64,000 nucleotides of DNA, taken from contig NZ_VKAA01000005.1 of the NCBI RefSeq assembly GCF_007096635.1, positions 213,843-277,842 of the forward strand, given 5' to 3'. How positions within the stretch are numbered: position 1 is the first letter of the stretch; the number at the start of each line of letters is the position of its first letter. Positions 53,199 to 63,280 of this stretch are shown here, one piece after another. The stretch is from Mycolicibacterium sp. 018/SC-01/001. Its GTDB lineage: Bacteria > Actinomycetota > Actinomycetes > Mycobacteriales > Mycobacteriaceae. Below the pieces are notes generated by a model that saw only the letters and a program-made list of their open reading frames with translations, searched no databases and was not told the origin of the DNA. A program made the position numbers and the translations under genes.

Positions 53199-53825
53199 CT
53201 ACTGCGTCGGGAACAGCGGCGGCGGCGGCGGCGACACCACCGGCACGTACGGCTTCGGCGCGTTCGGGTCCGGCGGCGGAGGTGGCGGCGGCACACCCCA
53301 CTCGTATCCCGGCGGCATCGGGCCGTTGACGGGGTAGTAGCCGGGCGGCAGCGCCGGGCCACCGCCCTGCGGAGCCGCGGCGGGTGTCTCGGACCCGGGT
53401 GCGTTCAGGGACTTGAACCCCGGCGGCAGGGCAGGCGCGGGGCCTGCACCCGGAGGCGGAGCGCCCGGCGGCGGCATGTTCGGCATGTCGGCCGTACCCA
53501 GGAAGTTGTAGGGATCGCGCGCCTGGTGCCACGCGTCACGCAGGAAGCCCAGCGGTCCGTCACCCGAGCCGTACTGGGCGTTCGGGATCTCGGGCACCAT
53601 CGGCGGGCCCGCCGGAGGAGGCGGCGGAGCAGCGACTGCCGGATCGACCGGCACCGCCATCGGCTGTCCCGGCGGCGGAGCACCGTCTGGTCCGGGAACG
53701 GGTGTCGGGAGCGGCTGTGCAGTGGCCAGGGCGGCGGGCGCGAGCACGCCGAAGGTCACTGCGGCGGCGACGCTGACGGCGCATCGCAGAGTTCTGGCGC
53801 GGGGGTGGCGCCGATCTGTGGTCAT
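53199..53825 (-). CDS. Proline-rich secreted protein
   Basis: A 208-residue protein. Twin-basic N-terminus, hydrophobic core and AxA-type cleavage (VTFGVLAPAALATAQ) form a signal peptide. The mature part is about one-third proline with many Gly/Ala, plus a short conserved-looking core (YGSGDGPLGFLRDAWHQARD, YNFLG). Its end is 3 bases from the convergent LLM gene. A related YLKDIWHAIQTQE/LWQAI-type core occurs in Rpf-like exported proteins, which is only a hint. Function unknown. Confidence 0.75.
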   Translation of the reverse strand: MTTDRRHPRARTLRCAVSVAAAVTFGVLAPAALATAQPLPTPVPGPDGAPPPGQPMAVPVDPAVAAPPPPPAGPPMVPEIPNAQYGSGDGPLGFLRDAWHQARDPYNFLGTADMPNMPPPGAPPPGAGPAPALPPGFKSLNAPGSETPAAAPQGGGPALPPGYYPVNGPMPPGYEWGVPPPPPPPDPNAPKPYVPVVSPPPPPLFPTQ

Positions 53826-53908
53826 GGGTTCCTTCGTCGTCCCTCGAGCTCATCCCGACTCGAGGAATGAGGCTAGCCGGTCCGCGGCCGCCGCGCGCCC
53901 GCTCGGGT

Positions 53909-54262
53909 CTAACCAACCCGGTGCGACAGCACATTCACAACGTTGCCCGCGGCGTCTTCGAAGAAGAACCGCCGCACACCCCACTCCTCGTCGCGCAGCG
54001 GGTGGACGATGCGGATGCCGCTGTCGACGGCACTCCGGTACGCCGCGTCGACGTCGTCGACCTCGATCGACACCGTCGGGTTGACGGCGGCTGTCGCGTC
54101 CTCGGTCAGCAGGCTGAGCTGGTGGCGATGCTCGCTGTCGGCGAGCGTCACGATCCAGCCGTGGTCCATCACGACGTCGAGGCCCAGCACCGCCCGGTAT
54201 TGCGTGACGGCAGCGGGGAGGTCCGTCACCGTCACGATCGGAACGACGCGGCCGACGCTCAT
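53909..54262 (-). CDS. VOC (glyoxalase/bleomycin resistance) family protein
   Basis: A 117-residue protein with two beta-alpha-beta-beta-beta halves: VPIVTVTDLPAAVTQYRAVLGLDV at the N-terminus and FFFEDAAGNVVNVLSH at the C-terminus. Metal-site His/Glu positions are partly present (E in FEDAAGN). It overlaps the XPB gene by 4 bases (ATGA), so the two are co-transcribed. Function unknown. Confidence 0.85.
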   Translation of the reverse strand: MSVGRVVPIVTVTDLPAAVTQYRAVLGLDVVMDHGWIVTLADSEHRHQLSLLTEDATAAVNPTVSIEVDDVDAAYRSAVDSGIRIVHPLRDEEWGVRRFFFEDAAGNVVNVLSHRVG

Positions 54263-55908
54263 ATCGCCGGACCAAGCAGGTCGTCGGCGTCCTTGATCAC
54301 GTAGCCGTAGCCCTGCTCGGCCAGGAAACGCTGCCGGTGTGCTGCGTACTCGGCATCGAGGCTGTCGCGCGACACCACGGAGTAGAACACCGCACCGCCG
54401 CCGTCGGCTTTGGGCCGCAGCAACCGCCCCAGCCGCTGAGCTTCCTCCTGACGGGACCCGAAGGTGCCCGACACCTGCACGGCGACGCTGGCTTCGGGCA
54501 GGTCGATGGAGAAGTTGGCCACCTTCGACACGACCAGCGTGCGGATCTCACCGCTGCGGAACGCGTCGAACAGCTGCTCCCGCTCCGCGGTCTTGGTCGA
54601 GCCCTGGATCACCGGTGCGTCCAGCTCGGCGCCGAGCTCGTCGAGCTGGTCGAGGTAGGCGCCGATGACCAGCGTCGGCTCGTCGGGATGGCGTTCGAGG
54701 ATCGACTTGACCACGTTGATCTTCGTGTGGGCGGTCGCGCACAGCTTGTAGCGCTCGTCGGGCTCGGCGGTGGCGTAGAGCATGCGCTCGTTGTCCGTCA
54801 TCGTGACGCGAACCTCGATGCACTCGGCTGGGGCGATCCACCCCTGGGCCTCGATGTCCTTCCACGGCGCGTCGTAACGCTTCGGGCCGATCAGCGAGAA
54901 CACGTCGCCCTCGCGCCCGTCCTCGCGGATCAGGGTCGCGGTCAGGCCGAGCCGGCGGCGGGACTGCAGGTCGGCCGTCATCCGGAACACCGGTGCGGGC
55001 AGCAGGTGCACCTCGTCGTAGACGATGAGCCCCCAGTCGCGGCTGTCGAACAGCTCGAGGTGCTTGTACTCGCCTTTGGTGCGACGCGTGATCACCTGGT
55101 AGGTCGCGATGGTGACCGGCCGGATCTCCTTCTTCTCCCCGGAGTACTCGCCGATTTCCTCTTCGGTCAGCGACGTCCGGGCGATCAACTCGCGCTTCCA
55201 CTGCCGGCCGGCGACGGTGTTGGTGACCAGGATCAGCGTCGTCGCGCCGGCCTTGGCCATCGCCGCGGCACCGACCAGGGTCTTGCCCGCGCCGCACGGC
55301 AGGACGACGACGCCCGAACCGCCGTCCCAGAAGGAGTCGGCGGCCATCTGCTGGTAGTCGCGCAGCTCCCAGCCGTCCTGCTCCAGCGTGATCGGATGTG
55401 CCTCGCCGTCGACGTATCCGGCCAGATCCTCGGCCGGCCACCCGATCTTGAGCAGCATCTGCTTGACCCGGCCGCGCTCACTGTTGTGCACGATCACGGT
55501 GTCGTCGTCGATGCGGGCGCCGAGCATGGGCGCGATCTTCTTGTTGCGCAGCACCTCTTCGAGCACGGCGCGGTCGAAACTGACCAGGGTCAGGCCGTGC
55601 GCCGGATGCTTGACCAGCTGCAGGCGGCCGTAGCGGGCCATGGTGTCGACGATGTCGACCAGGAGTGGCTGTGGAACCGCATAGCGGGAGAACGACACCA
55701 GCGCGTCCACGACCTGTTCCGCGTCGTGTCCGGCGGCTCGCGCGTTCCACAGCGCGAGCGGGGTGATGCGGTAGGTGTGTACGTGCTCGGGCGCTCGCTC
55801 GAGCTCGGCGAACGGCGCGATCGCCGCCCTTGCGGCGCCGGCCTGCTCGTGGTCAACCTCGAGCAACACAGTCTTGTCCGACTGCACGATCAATGGGCCG
55901 TCGGTCAT
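54259..55908 (-). CDS. DNA repair helicase XPB
   Basis: A 549-residue superfamily 2 helicase (Rv0861c/Ercc3). N-terminal damage-recognition-like region, Walker A LPCGAGKT (about residue 205), DEVH box (about 299), motif III LTATLIREDGRE containing the RED element, and motif VI QRLGRLLRPK. A 3'-5' DNA helicase, homologous to eukaryotic XPB. The ATG 55908 start (MTDGPLIVQSDKTVLLEVDH) matches the family; the frame is open to 55989. Confidence 0.93.
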   Translation of the reverse strand: MTDGPLIVQSDKTVLLEVDHEQAGAARAAIAPFAELERAPEHVHTYRITPLALWNARAAGHDAEQVVDALVSFSRYAVPQPLLVDIVDTMARYGRLQLVKHPAHGLTLVSFDRAVLEEVLRNKKIAPMLGARIDDDTVIVHNSERGRVKQMLLKIGWPAEDLAGYVDGEAHPITLEQDGWELRDYQQMAADSFWDGGSGVVVLPCGAGKTLVGAAAMAKAGATTLILVTNTVAGRQWKRELIARTSLTEEEIGEYSGEKKEIRPVTIATYQVITRRTKGEYKHLELFDSRDWGLIVYDEVHLLPAPVFRMTADLQSRRRLGLTATLIREDGREGDVFSLIGPKRYDAPWKDIEAQGWIAPAECIEVRVTMTDNERMLYATAEPDERYKLCATAHTKINVVKSILERHPDEPTLVIGAYLDQLDELGAELDAPVIQGSTKTAEREQLFDAFRSGEIRTLVVSKVANFSIDLPEASVAVQVSGTFGSRQEEAQRLGRLLRPKADGGGAVFYSVVSRDSLDAEYAAHRQRFLAEQGYGYVIKDADDLLGPAI

Positions 55909-56308
55909 GCGCGGCCTCGCGAGAAAGTCATCCTGCCCATTATCCGCACCGCGACGACAGCATGCCGTCGTCCCGAGCTCAGCAAACAATGTCCCGCCCG
56001 GGGAAACGGGTACGGATCGTGCCGATCATCTGGCGTCTCGAGTTGCGAGACACGCCCCGCTCGGGCTGATGCGCAGGAACTCTGAGGGGAACCTCCAGGC
56101 GTGACGACATTGCTCCCGGAGGCCGATCAGCAGATCAACCCGGTCCATCGCATCGCTGAAAACCGACCTCGCGGAGAGATTCACAGAAAACTGTGTCGCA
56201 CACGTCAATTGTGACTTATCTTTTGCTCGGCGGAGTGCGGGAGCGTCGTCGGCGGCCGGCACTCAGCTATGTCGTCGGGGGGCGAACAGTCACGGGGGAC
56301 TGGACGCA
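55909..56308. other. 400-bp divergent intergenic region
   Basis: Lies between the XPB gene and the large repeat protein, so it holds two promoters. I see a short inverted repeat CACAG-AAAA-CTGTG at 56182-56195 and an AT-richer stretch GTCAATTGTGACTTATC at about 56205-56221, plausible promoter or operator elements for the surface protein. No gene supported. Confidence 0.45.
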
Positions 56309-59300
56309 GTGACGGAGGCCGGGCGCATGAACGCAGACAACGTCGGACATCGGAGATCGCGGAGCAGCGCCGGAGGGCAGTTCTGGGCGGCTGCCCAACT
56401 GCTCGACGACGACGAACCCCGTTCGCCGCGGCACCGAGCCGTCTCACCGCGGTCGGCGGTCCACGTCGGCCGCGTGGGTGCGTTGGCGGTGTCGCTCGGC
56501 ATCGGATTCGCCGTGGCGCACGCGGCAACCGGCGTCGCTGCCGCGAGCGACGGGGACGGGGCATCATCCGAGTCGCCGGCATCCGTGTCGTCGGCGGACG
56601 GGCCCGCGCGCGAGACCGCTCGCGGCAACCGGCGCGAGGCGCCGGGCCTCGGGACGAGGCGCGCCGCGCGAGAGCGAGACGCCGACGCCGGCGCGAACGC
56701 TGGTCCGCGTCGATGGCATCTGACGCCGGACCGGCCCCGCCGAGATGACGACACCGCAGTCGAGTCGTCGGACGACGACACCACCGCCGTCGACACCGCC
56801 ATCGACACCGTTGTCGACACCGACGTCGACGCACCGGTGACCGCGACGCCGAGGAAACGGATCGTCGAACGGACACCGTTGTCGCAGAGAGCCTCTCACG
56901 ATGTGGCGGACCGGGCCGAGGTGGCCCTGCAGGCTCCCGATGCGCTGACGGACACCGCCCCGCTGTCGGACTCGACCACTCCTGCCTCGAACCCCGTCAA
57001 CGACGGGCTCGCGGCCTATGTGCGGCGCTTGATCACCCACACTCTGTTCAACAAGTCGCCCGTGGTTCGATCGGTGACCACCGAGCAACTCGTCACCGGA
57101 CAGGTCATCGTACGCATCGACGCCTATGACCCGAACGACGACCCGCTGACCTATGAGATCGAGCAACCCAGCGGCGGCCTGGTGGTACGCAACCCGCTCG
57201 ACGGGACATTCCTCTACACACCCACGACGCCGGTCATCGGGAACCCGCGACCGGTCGAATTCACCGTGGTGGTCAGCGACTCGTCCGTCGACCTGCCCGG
57301 TCTGCTCGGCCTGCTGCACACCGTGGCTCGCGTCATCGGGCTGGCGCAGGCCGACACCTATCGGCAGACGGTCGCTTTCACCGTGGATCCGCTCGTCCAG
57401 TTGCCCCCTGTGCTCGTCGCGACGCCCGCGCTGCCGTACGTCGTGAAGAGCGATCCGGTCAAACTCTTGTCCGCGGCGGCGATCAGCGATCCCGATTCCT
57501 CCCGGCTGCAGAGCGTCACGGTGACGATCGTCGACGGTCAGTCCGGTGACCTGCTCAGCTATGTCGCTCCCCAGGGCAGCACGATCACCCCGGCGTTCGG
57601 CAACGGCAACACGTCGCTGACGTTGTCCGGCCTGGCCAGCCTGGCCGACTACGAAGCAGCGCTGAAGGCGATCACGTTCAGCGCCACCAAGATCGGTCTT
57701 GCCAGCCGAACGATAGCGATCACCCTCACCGACGAGCAGGGCGTCGAGAACCTGCTACCCGCAGGGGTCGTCCTGTTGCTCCTGCCCGCCCTGCAGATCC
57801 CGCCGTCGCTCCTCGCTGTCGGAGGCGGGCCGTTCCGTCTGGGCGCCGACCCGGTCAAGCTGTTCTCCGTCGCCGAGATCAGCGATCTCGACTCGTCGTC
57901 GCTCTCCTCGGTCACCGTGTCGCTCGGGGACGGCAAGCTGACGGGAGACACGCTGTCCTACACCGCGCCGCAGGGCAGTCAGATCACGGCCAGCTTCGGC
58001 GACGACAACCGCTCGGTGACCCTGACCGGGCCCGGCACGCTCGCCGACTACGAGGCCGCGCTGGAGGCGATCACGTTCAGCGCCACACAGTTCGGGCTCG
58101 GCCTGCGCGCGGTGAACATCACACTGACCGACGACGACGGTGTCGGGAACCTCGTTCCCGTCGCCGCGGTGATCGGTCTGCTCCCCGCGATCAGCGTCGA
58201 ACTCCCATTGACGGTGACGCCCGTCGGCGCCCCGATCCACACCATCGGCAAGCCGCCGGTGAAACTGATCTCCTCGGTGCTCATCGCGAATGCCGACGGT
58301 GGAAATCTCACCGGCGCAACGGTCGTCATCGGCGCCGGCCGACTGTCCGGGGACAAGCTCACCTACACGGCACCCGCCGGCTCCACGATCGATGTCAGCC
58401 GTCCCAACGACTGGACCATCGAGCTCTCGGGTCTGGCCACCGTCGAGCAGTACACGGCGGCGCTCGAGGCGATCTCGTTCAGCGCGACGCAGGTTGGCCT
58501 GACCCGGTCGGTCACGATCACGGTCACCGAGCAGGACGGGGACACGAGTCCCGTTCCCGGCATCGTCTTCGCGAACACCATTGCGCCCCTGCGGCCTCTG
58601 GTCACCGTGCTGTCGTTGCCGCCCACCTACACCCTGGGCAAGGCGGGGGTGAAGGTCGCGCCGAACGTCGAGATCGGTGACCTGGATTCGACGGTGCTCA
58701 ACGGCGCCACGGTGACGATCACCGGTGGCCGGGAGGTCGGTGATCTGCTGAGCTTCGCCCCGATCGACGGCAACCCGGTGTCGGCGTCGTGGAACGGCAC
58801 CGACACCCTGACGCTCTCGGGCACGGCGACATTGGCTCAGTACGAGGCCGCTCTGGAAGCCGTGACGTTCACGGCGACCACTGGCGCCGGTCTCCTCGAA
58901 ACCCGCACCGTCACCATCGATCTCGTCGACGACTCGGGCGTCGGCCCGCTGGTGCCCGCCACCGTGCTCGTGGGGGTGAAGACGCCGGACCGGCCGACGA
59001 TCGTCACCGTCGGAGCGACGATCGTGAAGGTCAACAACACCGTCAAACCGATCACGCTGGCCACGATCGCCGACACCGACTCGACGACGCTGACCGGCGC
59101 CTCAGTGGCCGTCACCGCGGGCTTTCGCAGCGGTGACACGCTCGGCTACACGGCGATCAACGGCAATCCTGTGACGGCCGTGTACAACTCGAGCACCGGC
59201 GTGTTGACGTTGTCCGGGACGGCCACGATCGCGCAGTACAAGCAGGCTCTCGAGGCGGTCACCTTCAAGGCCACGCAACTCGGGACGCTGCCCACGCGCA

Positions 59301-59383
59301 CGATCACCGTCAACGTCACCGACGACTCGAACCTCTCGGCGGCCGTCGCCGGACTCGTGCTGACCACGGTGTCGCTGATCTAG
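56309..59383 (+). CDS. Large exported repeat protein with cadherin/VCBS-like domains
   Basis: A 1024-residue protein. Possible GTG 56309 or ATG 56327 start. The N-terminus has a long basic head and one hydrophobic segment (VGALAVSLGIGFAVAHA) that may act as signal or anchor. A charged low-complexity linker follows. Next comes a VCBS/cadherin-like domain (about 240-330; DAYDPNDDPLTYEIEQPSGG) and five repeats of about 125 residues (about 385-1020). Each repeat has a D.DS..L..VTV strand, GD.LSY, LTLSG.A.L..YEAALEA.TF.AT and a TIT.TDD end. It is probably a cell-wall or adhesion protein. Its stop shares CTAG with the convergent gene. Confidence 0.78.
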   Translation: MTEAGRMNADNVGHRRSRSSAGGQFWAAAQLLDDDEPRSPRHRAVSPRSAVHVGRVGALAVSLGIGFAVAHAATGVAAASDGDGASSESPASVSSADGPARETARGNRREAPGLGTRRAARERDADAGANAGPRRWHLTPDRPRRDDDTAVESSDDDTTAVDTAIDTVVDTDVDAPVTATPRKRIVERTPLSQRASHDVADRAEVALQAPDALTDTAPLSDSTTPASNPVNDGLAAYVRRLITHTLFNKSPVVRSVTTEQLVTGQVIVRIDAYDPNDDPLTYEIEQPSGGLVVRNPLDGTFLYTPTTPVIGNPRPVEFTVVVSDSSVDLPGLLGLLHTVARVIGLAQADTYRQTVAFTVDPLVQLPPVLVATPALPYVVKSDPVKLLSAAAISDPDSSRLQSVTVTIVDGQSGDLLSYVAPQGSTITPAFGNGNTSLTLSGLASLADYEAALKAITFSATKIGLASRTIAITLTDEQGVENLLPAGVVLLLLPALQIPPSLLAVGGGPFRLGADPVKLFSVAEISDLDSSSLSSVTVSLGDGKLTGDTLSYTAPQGSQITASFGDDNRSVTLTGPGTLADYEAALEAITFSATQFGLGLRAVNITLTDDDGVGNLVPVAAVIGLLPAISVELPLTVTPVGAPIHTIGKPPVKLISSVLIANADGGNLTGATVVIGAGRLSGDKLTYTAPAGSTIDVSRPNDWTIELSGLATVEQYTAALEAISFSATQVGLTRSVTITVTEQDGDTSPVPGIVFANTIAPLRPLVTVLSLPPTYTLGKAGVKVAPNVEIGDLDSTVLNGATVTITGGREVGDLLSFAPIDGNPVSASWNGTDTLTLSGTATLAQYEAALEAVTFTATTGAGLLETRTVTIDLVDDSGVGPLVPATVLVGVKTPDRPTIVTVGATIVKVNNTVKPITLATIADTDSTTLTGASVAVTAGFRSGDTLGYTAINGNPVTAVYNSSTGVLTLSGTATIAQYKQALEAVTFKATQLGTLPTRTITVNVTDDSNLSAAVAGLVLTTVSLI

Positions 59384-61644
59384 CCCGGAGCTGCCGACAC
59401 CACCGAAGTCACCCGGTGGATGGCGAACTCGCGCACCCGTCCCGACGCCGGGTCGTACGCGGTGAGCTGTCCACCACGCACGTTGATCGGCGCTACCACC
59501 CGTTGGCTGGCGACCCCCGCTGGATCCACGTAACCGATCACCACCGACTCCTGGTGGTGCGCGGCGTGCTGGAGTTCGGAGATGGCGACCGCCGGATCGA
59601 GTCGCAGGCTCGAGCCCGGCGTCGCCGCGACCTTGCGCAGCACGGCGACGATCGCGCCCAGCGTCTGATCGGTGGGGATCGTGGCGGGCCGGAAGGTGCG
59701 GCGCCGGGCCGGCGCCGGAACGCGTGAGCCCCGGGTACGCAGGTCGACGATGGCCCCGGCGGAGTCTTCGGCCGCCGGCGCGAAGCCGGCGCGGCGCAGC
59801 GCGGCGAGCACCTCGGCGATCGGGGCCTGCGACACCGCGACCGTCGGTGCGAGAAGGCGCAACTCGACCATCTCGGTCGCGGGCGCTGCGACAGCGGTGG
59901 CCAGCAGCGCGGCGTCCTCGCAGCGCACGAACGACGCCGCCATGCCGACGCGCAGCTGTCCGTGCCGTCGCGCGACATCGTCGATCAGGTAGGTCAATGC
60001 TTGTGGCACAGGGGTTTTCGAGTGGCGGGCGAACAGCGCGTGGAGTTCGCCCGCGGTCTTGCCCGTGTCGAGTGCGCGCCGCACGGACGCCTCGTCGATG
60101 CGGTACACCATTGCCGCCCCGGCCGATTCGACATCGGCGACCGCGCCCAGTTGTTCGGCCAGCCCCCGCTCCAGCGGTCCCGGGACGATCACCGTCAGGT
60201 CGGCCTGGACCAGGAAATGGTCGATCGGCGCGGGCAGTGCCTTGCCCATCGCGGCGATGACGGCCTCGTCCTCACCGCCGGCGAGCACCGTGCGCAGCGG
60301 GCCGGCGATCGCGCCGCGGCCGACGGCGCCCACCGCGTGGGCTTCGGTCAGCAGATCGGCCACCGGGTCGGGCTGGAGGCGGGCAGACCACCGCGGCCGC
60401 TGCCACACCATCGCGCGGGACGCGCTGGCCGCGTCGACGCCGGACCCCGGTGGAAGTTCCGCCAGCATCGCGAGCAGCAGCCGACGGTCCAGCGGTGCCG
60501 CCGTCGAGAAGAGCGAATCCGACAGTGCCGCATAGGGTTTGCCGTCGGGTCCACGCACGCCCACCAGGCTGGGCCGGCCCGGCAGATCCAGCCACGCCGT
60601 CACCAGGAGATGCCACTTGACCGCTGCGGGGGATTCGATGAACCGGTCGGCGGCCACGGTGGGCGCCCAGTAGGAACCGGTGTCCGGGGGTTCGGGTTCG
60701 GGTACCCCTGCCGCGATCAGTCCCGCGGCGAGCGCCACCTCGAGAATCAGGCCGAGTCGTCGCTCGTCGATGCCCGTCGCCTTGGTCAGCCGTTTGACCT
60801 CGCGAACCCCGAGGCCACCGCTGCGGAGCTCGGGAACCGGTGCAGCGCTGAGGTTTTCGAGTACGAGGTCGACCTCGCGCAGCAGGTCGATCGCGGCGCC
60901 TGCGGCGACGGCGTCGACATCGGCGGCAGGTGTCGTCGTCACCGTCGGATCGGGCCGGGTCAGCGTCACCGGACCGGGCGCGTCCCCGCGCAGCACCTGC
61001 CCCACCAACCGCGGAAGGATCACGGTGTCGGCGTCGAGCCGGCGCAGCAGGCCCGCGCTCAGCAGCCGCTGCACAGGCCGTTCGGGCGGCGCGTCGGGCA
61101 GCGCGTCGCGCGTGCGTCCGATCGGGGAACCCTCCAGCAGCTTGTCGAGCAGGTCGCGGGCTCCGGCGTCGAGTGCGTCGAGAGCCTCGGTCACCTCGGT
61201 TGCGGAGAGGGCCTGCGTTTCGAGTGTCGCCTGGCCCGGATACCACGGCAGCGCGTTGGCCGCCTCGGCGACGACCCGCAGCGCACCCGTGCCCTCGGTG
61301 TCGCCCCACACCAGCGCGCGCTCGGCGAGGTCGCCGACGGTGGCGCGCACTGATGCGTCGTCGGTGCGCTCGCCCAGTGCGGTGGCCAACTCGTCGAACG
61401 TGACCGCGGTCGTCTCCGCGTGCAGGGTCAGCAGCGCGTCGAGCACCGTCAGGTGCAGGAAATCGAGGTCGTCGGTGGCCGCCTTCACCGACTGCCGGGC
61501 GGCGGCGCGGGCGGCCAGCGCGGAGATCGTGCCCGGTGGCGGCTGGGTGAGGTCGGGCCGCAACCGCAGAAGCGTGATCAGCGCCTCGTCGTCGCGTTCG
61601 GCCAACCACACGCCCAACGGCACTCCGGGGCTCTTGGCGCTCAC
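59380..61644 (-). CDS. Helicase-associated domain protein (Rv0862c type)
   Basis: A 754-residue protein. GTG 61644 (VSAKSPGVPLGVWLAERDDE) gives the family N-terminus and the length of Rv0862c (about 756). N-terminal winged-helix-like segments, a large middle region, and a C-terminal helicase_C_3-type domain (DRFIESPAAVKWHLLV ... VDPAGVASQRVVAPINVRGG). No Walker motifs, so not a helicase by itself. It neighbours XPB in many actinobacteria, which suggests a DNA-repair partner. The frame's extension to 62331 is rejected. Confidence 0.82.
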   Translation of the reverse strand: MSAKSPGVPLGVWLAERDDEALITLLRLRPDLTQPPPGTISALAARAAARQSVKAATDDLDFLHLTVLDALLTLHAETTAVTFDELATALGERTDDASVRATVGDLAERALVWGDTEGTGALRVVAEAANALPWYPGQATLETQALSATEVTEALDALDAGARDLLDKLLEGSPIGRTRDALPDAPPERPVQRLLSAGLLRRLDADTVILPRLVGQVLRGDAPGPVTLTRPDPTVTTTPAADVDAVAAGAAIDLLREVDLVLENLSAAPVPELRSGGLGVREVKRLTKATGIDERRLGLILEVALAAGLIAAGVPEPEPPDTGSYWAPTVAADRFIESPAAVKWHLLVTAWLDLPGRPSLVGVRGPDGKPYAALSDSLFSTAAPLDRRLLLAMLAELPPGSGVDAASASRAMVWQRPRWSARLQPDPVADLLTEAHAVGAVGRGAIAGPLRTVLAGGEDEAVIAAMGKALPAPIDHFLVQADLTVIVPGPLERGLAEQLGAVADVESAGAAMVYRIDEASVRRALDTGKTAGELHALFARHSKTPVPQALTYLIDDVARRHGQLRVGMAASFVRCEDAALLATAVAAPATEMVELRLLAPTVAVSQAPIAEVLAALRRAGFAPAAEDSAGAIVDLRTRGSRVPAPARRRTFRPATIPTDQTLGAIVAVLRKVAATPGSSLRLDPAVAISELQHAAHHQESVVIGYVDPAGVASQRVVAPINVRGGQLTAYDPASGRVREFAIHRVTSVVSAAPG

Positions 61645-61699
61645 CTGACCAGCGTAAAGCAGCCTCCCACGCTCGCCAGCCGGCGATCGGCCTGCCACA

Positions 61700-61894
61700 A
61701 TGTCATCCGTGGCTGATGACAAGAAGAACCGATACGTCGATCCGGGCTGGCCCACCAGCGATGCCGACGACCACGCCGTCAGTGAGCTGGCCGCCGACCG
61801 CACCGGGGCGCTGTCGCCGTTCGGCGACGTCACGTTCCCGGTGCCCGCCGAGGATCTCCCCTTCGTCCAGTCCTCGACCGTCATCAACAAATAG
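61700..61894 (+). CDS. Small conserved protein (Rv0863 position)
   Basis: A 64-residue hydrophilic protein ([40 protein letters not shown]). ATG 61700 or GTG 61709. Divergent from the Rv0862c-type gene and 2 bases before moaC. Function unknown; probably disordered. Confidence 0.7.
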   Translation: MSSVADDKKNRYVDPGWPTSDADDHAVSELAADRTGALSPFGDVTFPVPAEDLPFVQSSTVINK

Positions 61895-61896
61895 CG

Positions 61897-62367
61897 ATGG
61901 CGGACCGCCTCTCGCATCTCGACGAGACCGGCGCCGCCCACATGGTCGACGTCACCGCGAAGGACGTCACGAAGCGCGTTGCGGTGGCGACCGGCACGGT
62001 GCGCACCCGTGCCGATGTGATCGACCTGATCAGCTCCCACGGCCTGCCGAAGGGCGATGCCCTGGCCACGGCGCGCGTCGCCGGCATCCTGGCCGCCAAG
62101 CGCACCAGTGACCTCGTGCCGCTGTGCCATCCGCTGGCGATCACCGGGGTCGACATCGACTTCGACGTCTCCGGCACCGAGGTCGGCATCACCGCGACGG
62201 TGCGGACCACCGATCGCACCGGGGTCGAGATGGAAGCGCTGACGGCGGTCAGTGTCGCCGCGCTGACGGTCTACGACATGATCAAGGCCGTCGACCGTGC
62301 CGCGTCGATCGAGGGGATTCACGTGCTGCACAAGGAGGGCGGTAAGACGGGCACGTGGTCACGATGA
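61897..62367 (+). CDS. moaC: Cyclic pyranopterin monophosphate synthase MoaC
   Basis: A 156-residue enzyme of molybdenum cofactor synthesis (MoaC2 by position). [20 protein letters not shown] at the N-terminus, [29 protein letters not shown] with the substrate site. It makes cPMP together with MoaA. Stop overlaps the mog start (ATGA). Confidence 0.95.
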   Translation: MADRLSHLDETGAAHMVDVTAKDVTKRVAVATGTVRTRADVIDLISSHGLPKGDALATARVAGILAAKRTSDLVPLCHPLAITGVDIDFDVSGTEVGITATVRTTDRTGVEMEALTAVSVAALTVYDMIKAVDRAASIEGIHVLHKEGGKTGTWSR

Positions 62368-62849
62368 CCGCCTCGCGGTCCGGGCGGGTCGTCATCGCCT
62401 CCACCCGCGCCTACGCCGGCGTCTACACCGACCGGTGCGGTCCGGTGATCGTCGAGTGGTTGACAGCGCGCGGAGTCGCCACGCCGCCGCCCGTCGTGGT
62501 GGCCGACGGCGAACCGGTCGGTGCGGCGCTGAGAGCGGCGCTGCGGGACGGCCCGGACGTCGTCGTCACCTCCGGCGGCACCGGCATCTCACCGACGGAT
62601 TCGACCCCGCAGCAGACTGCGGCGCTGCTCGACTACGAGGTGCCCGGGCTGGCCGACGCGATCCGACGGTCCGGGCTTCCGCAGGTGCCCACCTCGGTGC
62701 TGTCACGCGGGGTGTGCGGGGTCGCGGGGCGGACGTTGATCGTGAACCTGCCCGGCTCGCTCGGCGGCGTGCGCGACGGTCTGGGTGTCCTCGACGCCGT
62801 ACTCGCTCACGCCCTAGACCAACTGCGGGGCGGAGATCACCAGCCGTGA
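62364..62849 (+). CDS. mog: Molybdopterin adenylyltransferase-like protein Mog/MoaB
   Basis: A 161-residue MoCF-fold protein with the [14 protein letters not shown] motif and [13 protein letters not shown]. The family adenylates molybdopterin before Mo insertion. Both ends overlap neighbouring genes by 4 bases (moaC and moaE), so the three are translationally coupled. Position matches Rv0865. Confidence 0.92.
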   Translation: MTASRSGRVVIASTRAYAGVYTDRCGPVIVEWLTARGVATPPPVVVADGEPVGAALRAALRDGPDVVVTSGGTGISPTDSTPQQTAALLDYEVPGLADAIRRSGLPQVPTSVLSRGVCGVAGRTLIVNLPGSLGGVRDGLGVLDAVLAHALDQLRGGDHQP

Positions 62850-63271
62850 CCGAGATAGTGCGGGCCGAACTGACCGAGCAGCCCATCGTTGCCGCCGAGC
62901 ACGAGGCACTGGTCGCCCACCATTCCGCGGGCGCCGTGGTGTCGTTCGCGGGGGTGGTGCGCGATCACGATGGCGGCCGGTCGGTGACCCGGCTGGAGTA
63001 CTCGGCGCATCCGACGGCGGCCCAGGTACTGGCCGACGTTGCAGCCGAGGTCGCCGCGGAGTCCCATGGTGTGCGGGCGCTCGCCGTCAGCCATCGCGTG
63101 GGCGTCCTGCAGATCGGCGACGCGGCGCTGATCGCCGTCGTGGCGGCCGATCACCGGGGTGAGGCGTTCCAGACGTGCGCACGGCTGGTCGATCGCGTGA
63201 AAGAAGCGCTACCGGTGTGGAAGCACCAGTTCTTCGTCGACGGCACCGACCAGTGGGTCAACTCCGCGTAA
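62846..63271 (+). CDS. moaE: Molybdopterin synthase large subunit MoaE
   Basis: A 141-residue protein (MoaE2 by position and size). [33 protein letters not shown] and [21 protein letters not shown] with the catalytic Lys. With MoaD it converts cPMP to molybdopterin. GTG start overlaps mog. Confidence 0.95.
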   Translation: MTEIVRAELTEQPIVAAEHEALVAHHSAGAVVSFAGVVRDHDGGRSVTRLEYSAHPTAAQVLADVAAEVAAESHGVRALAVSHRVGVLQIGDAALIAVVAADHRGEAFQTCARLVDRVKEALPVWKHQFFVDGTDQWVNSA

Positions 63272-63280
63272 CTGAGCCGA

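Noticed and set aside
54337..56085. 582-residue plus-strand frame
   Set aside because: Antisense shadow of the XPB helicase, with no recognisable domain.
61645..62331. N-terminal extension of the Rv0862c-type protein
   Set aside because: It would run antisense through moaC and the small gene at 61700; GTG 61644 gives the normal N-terminus and length.
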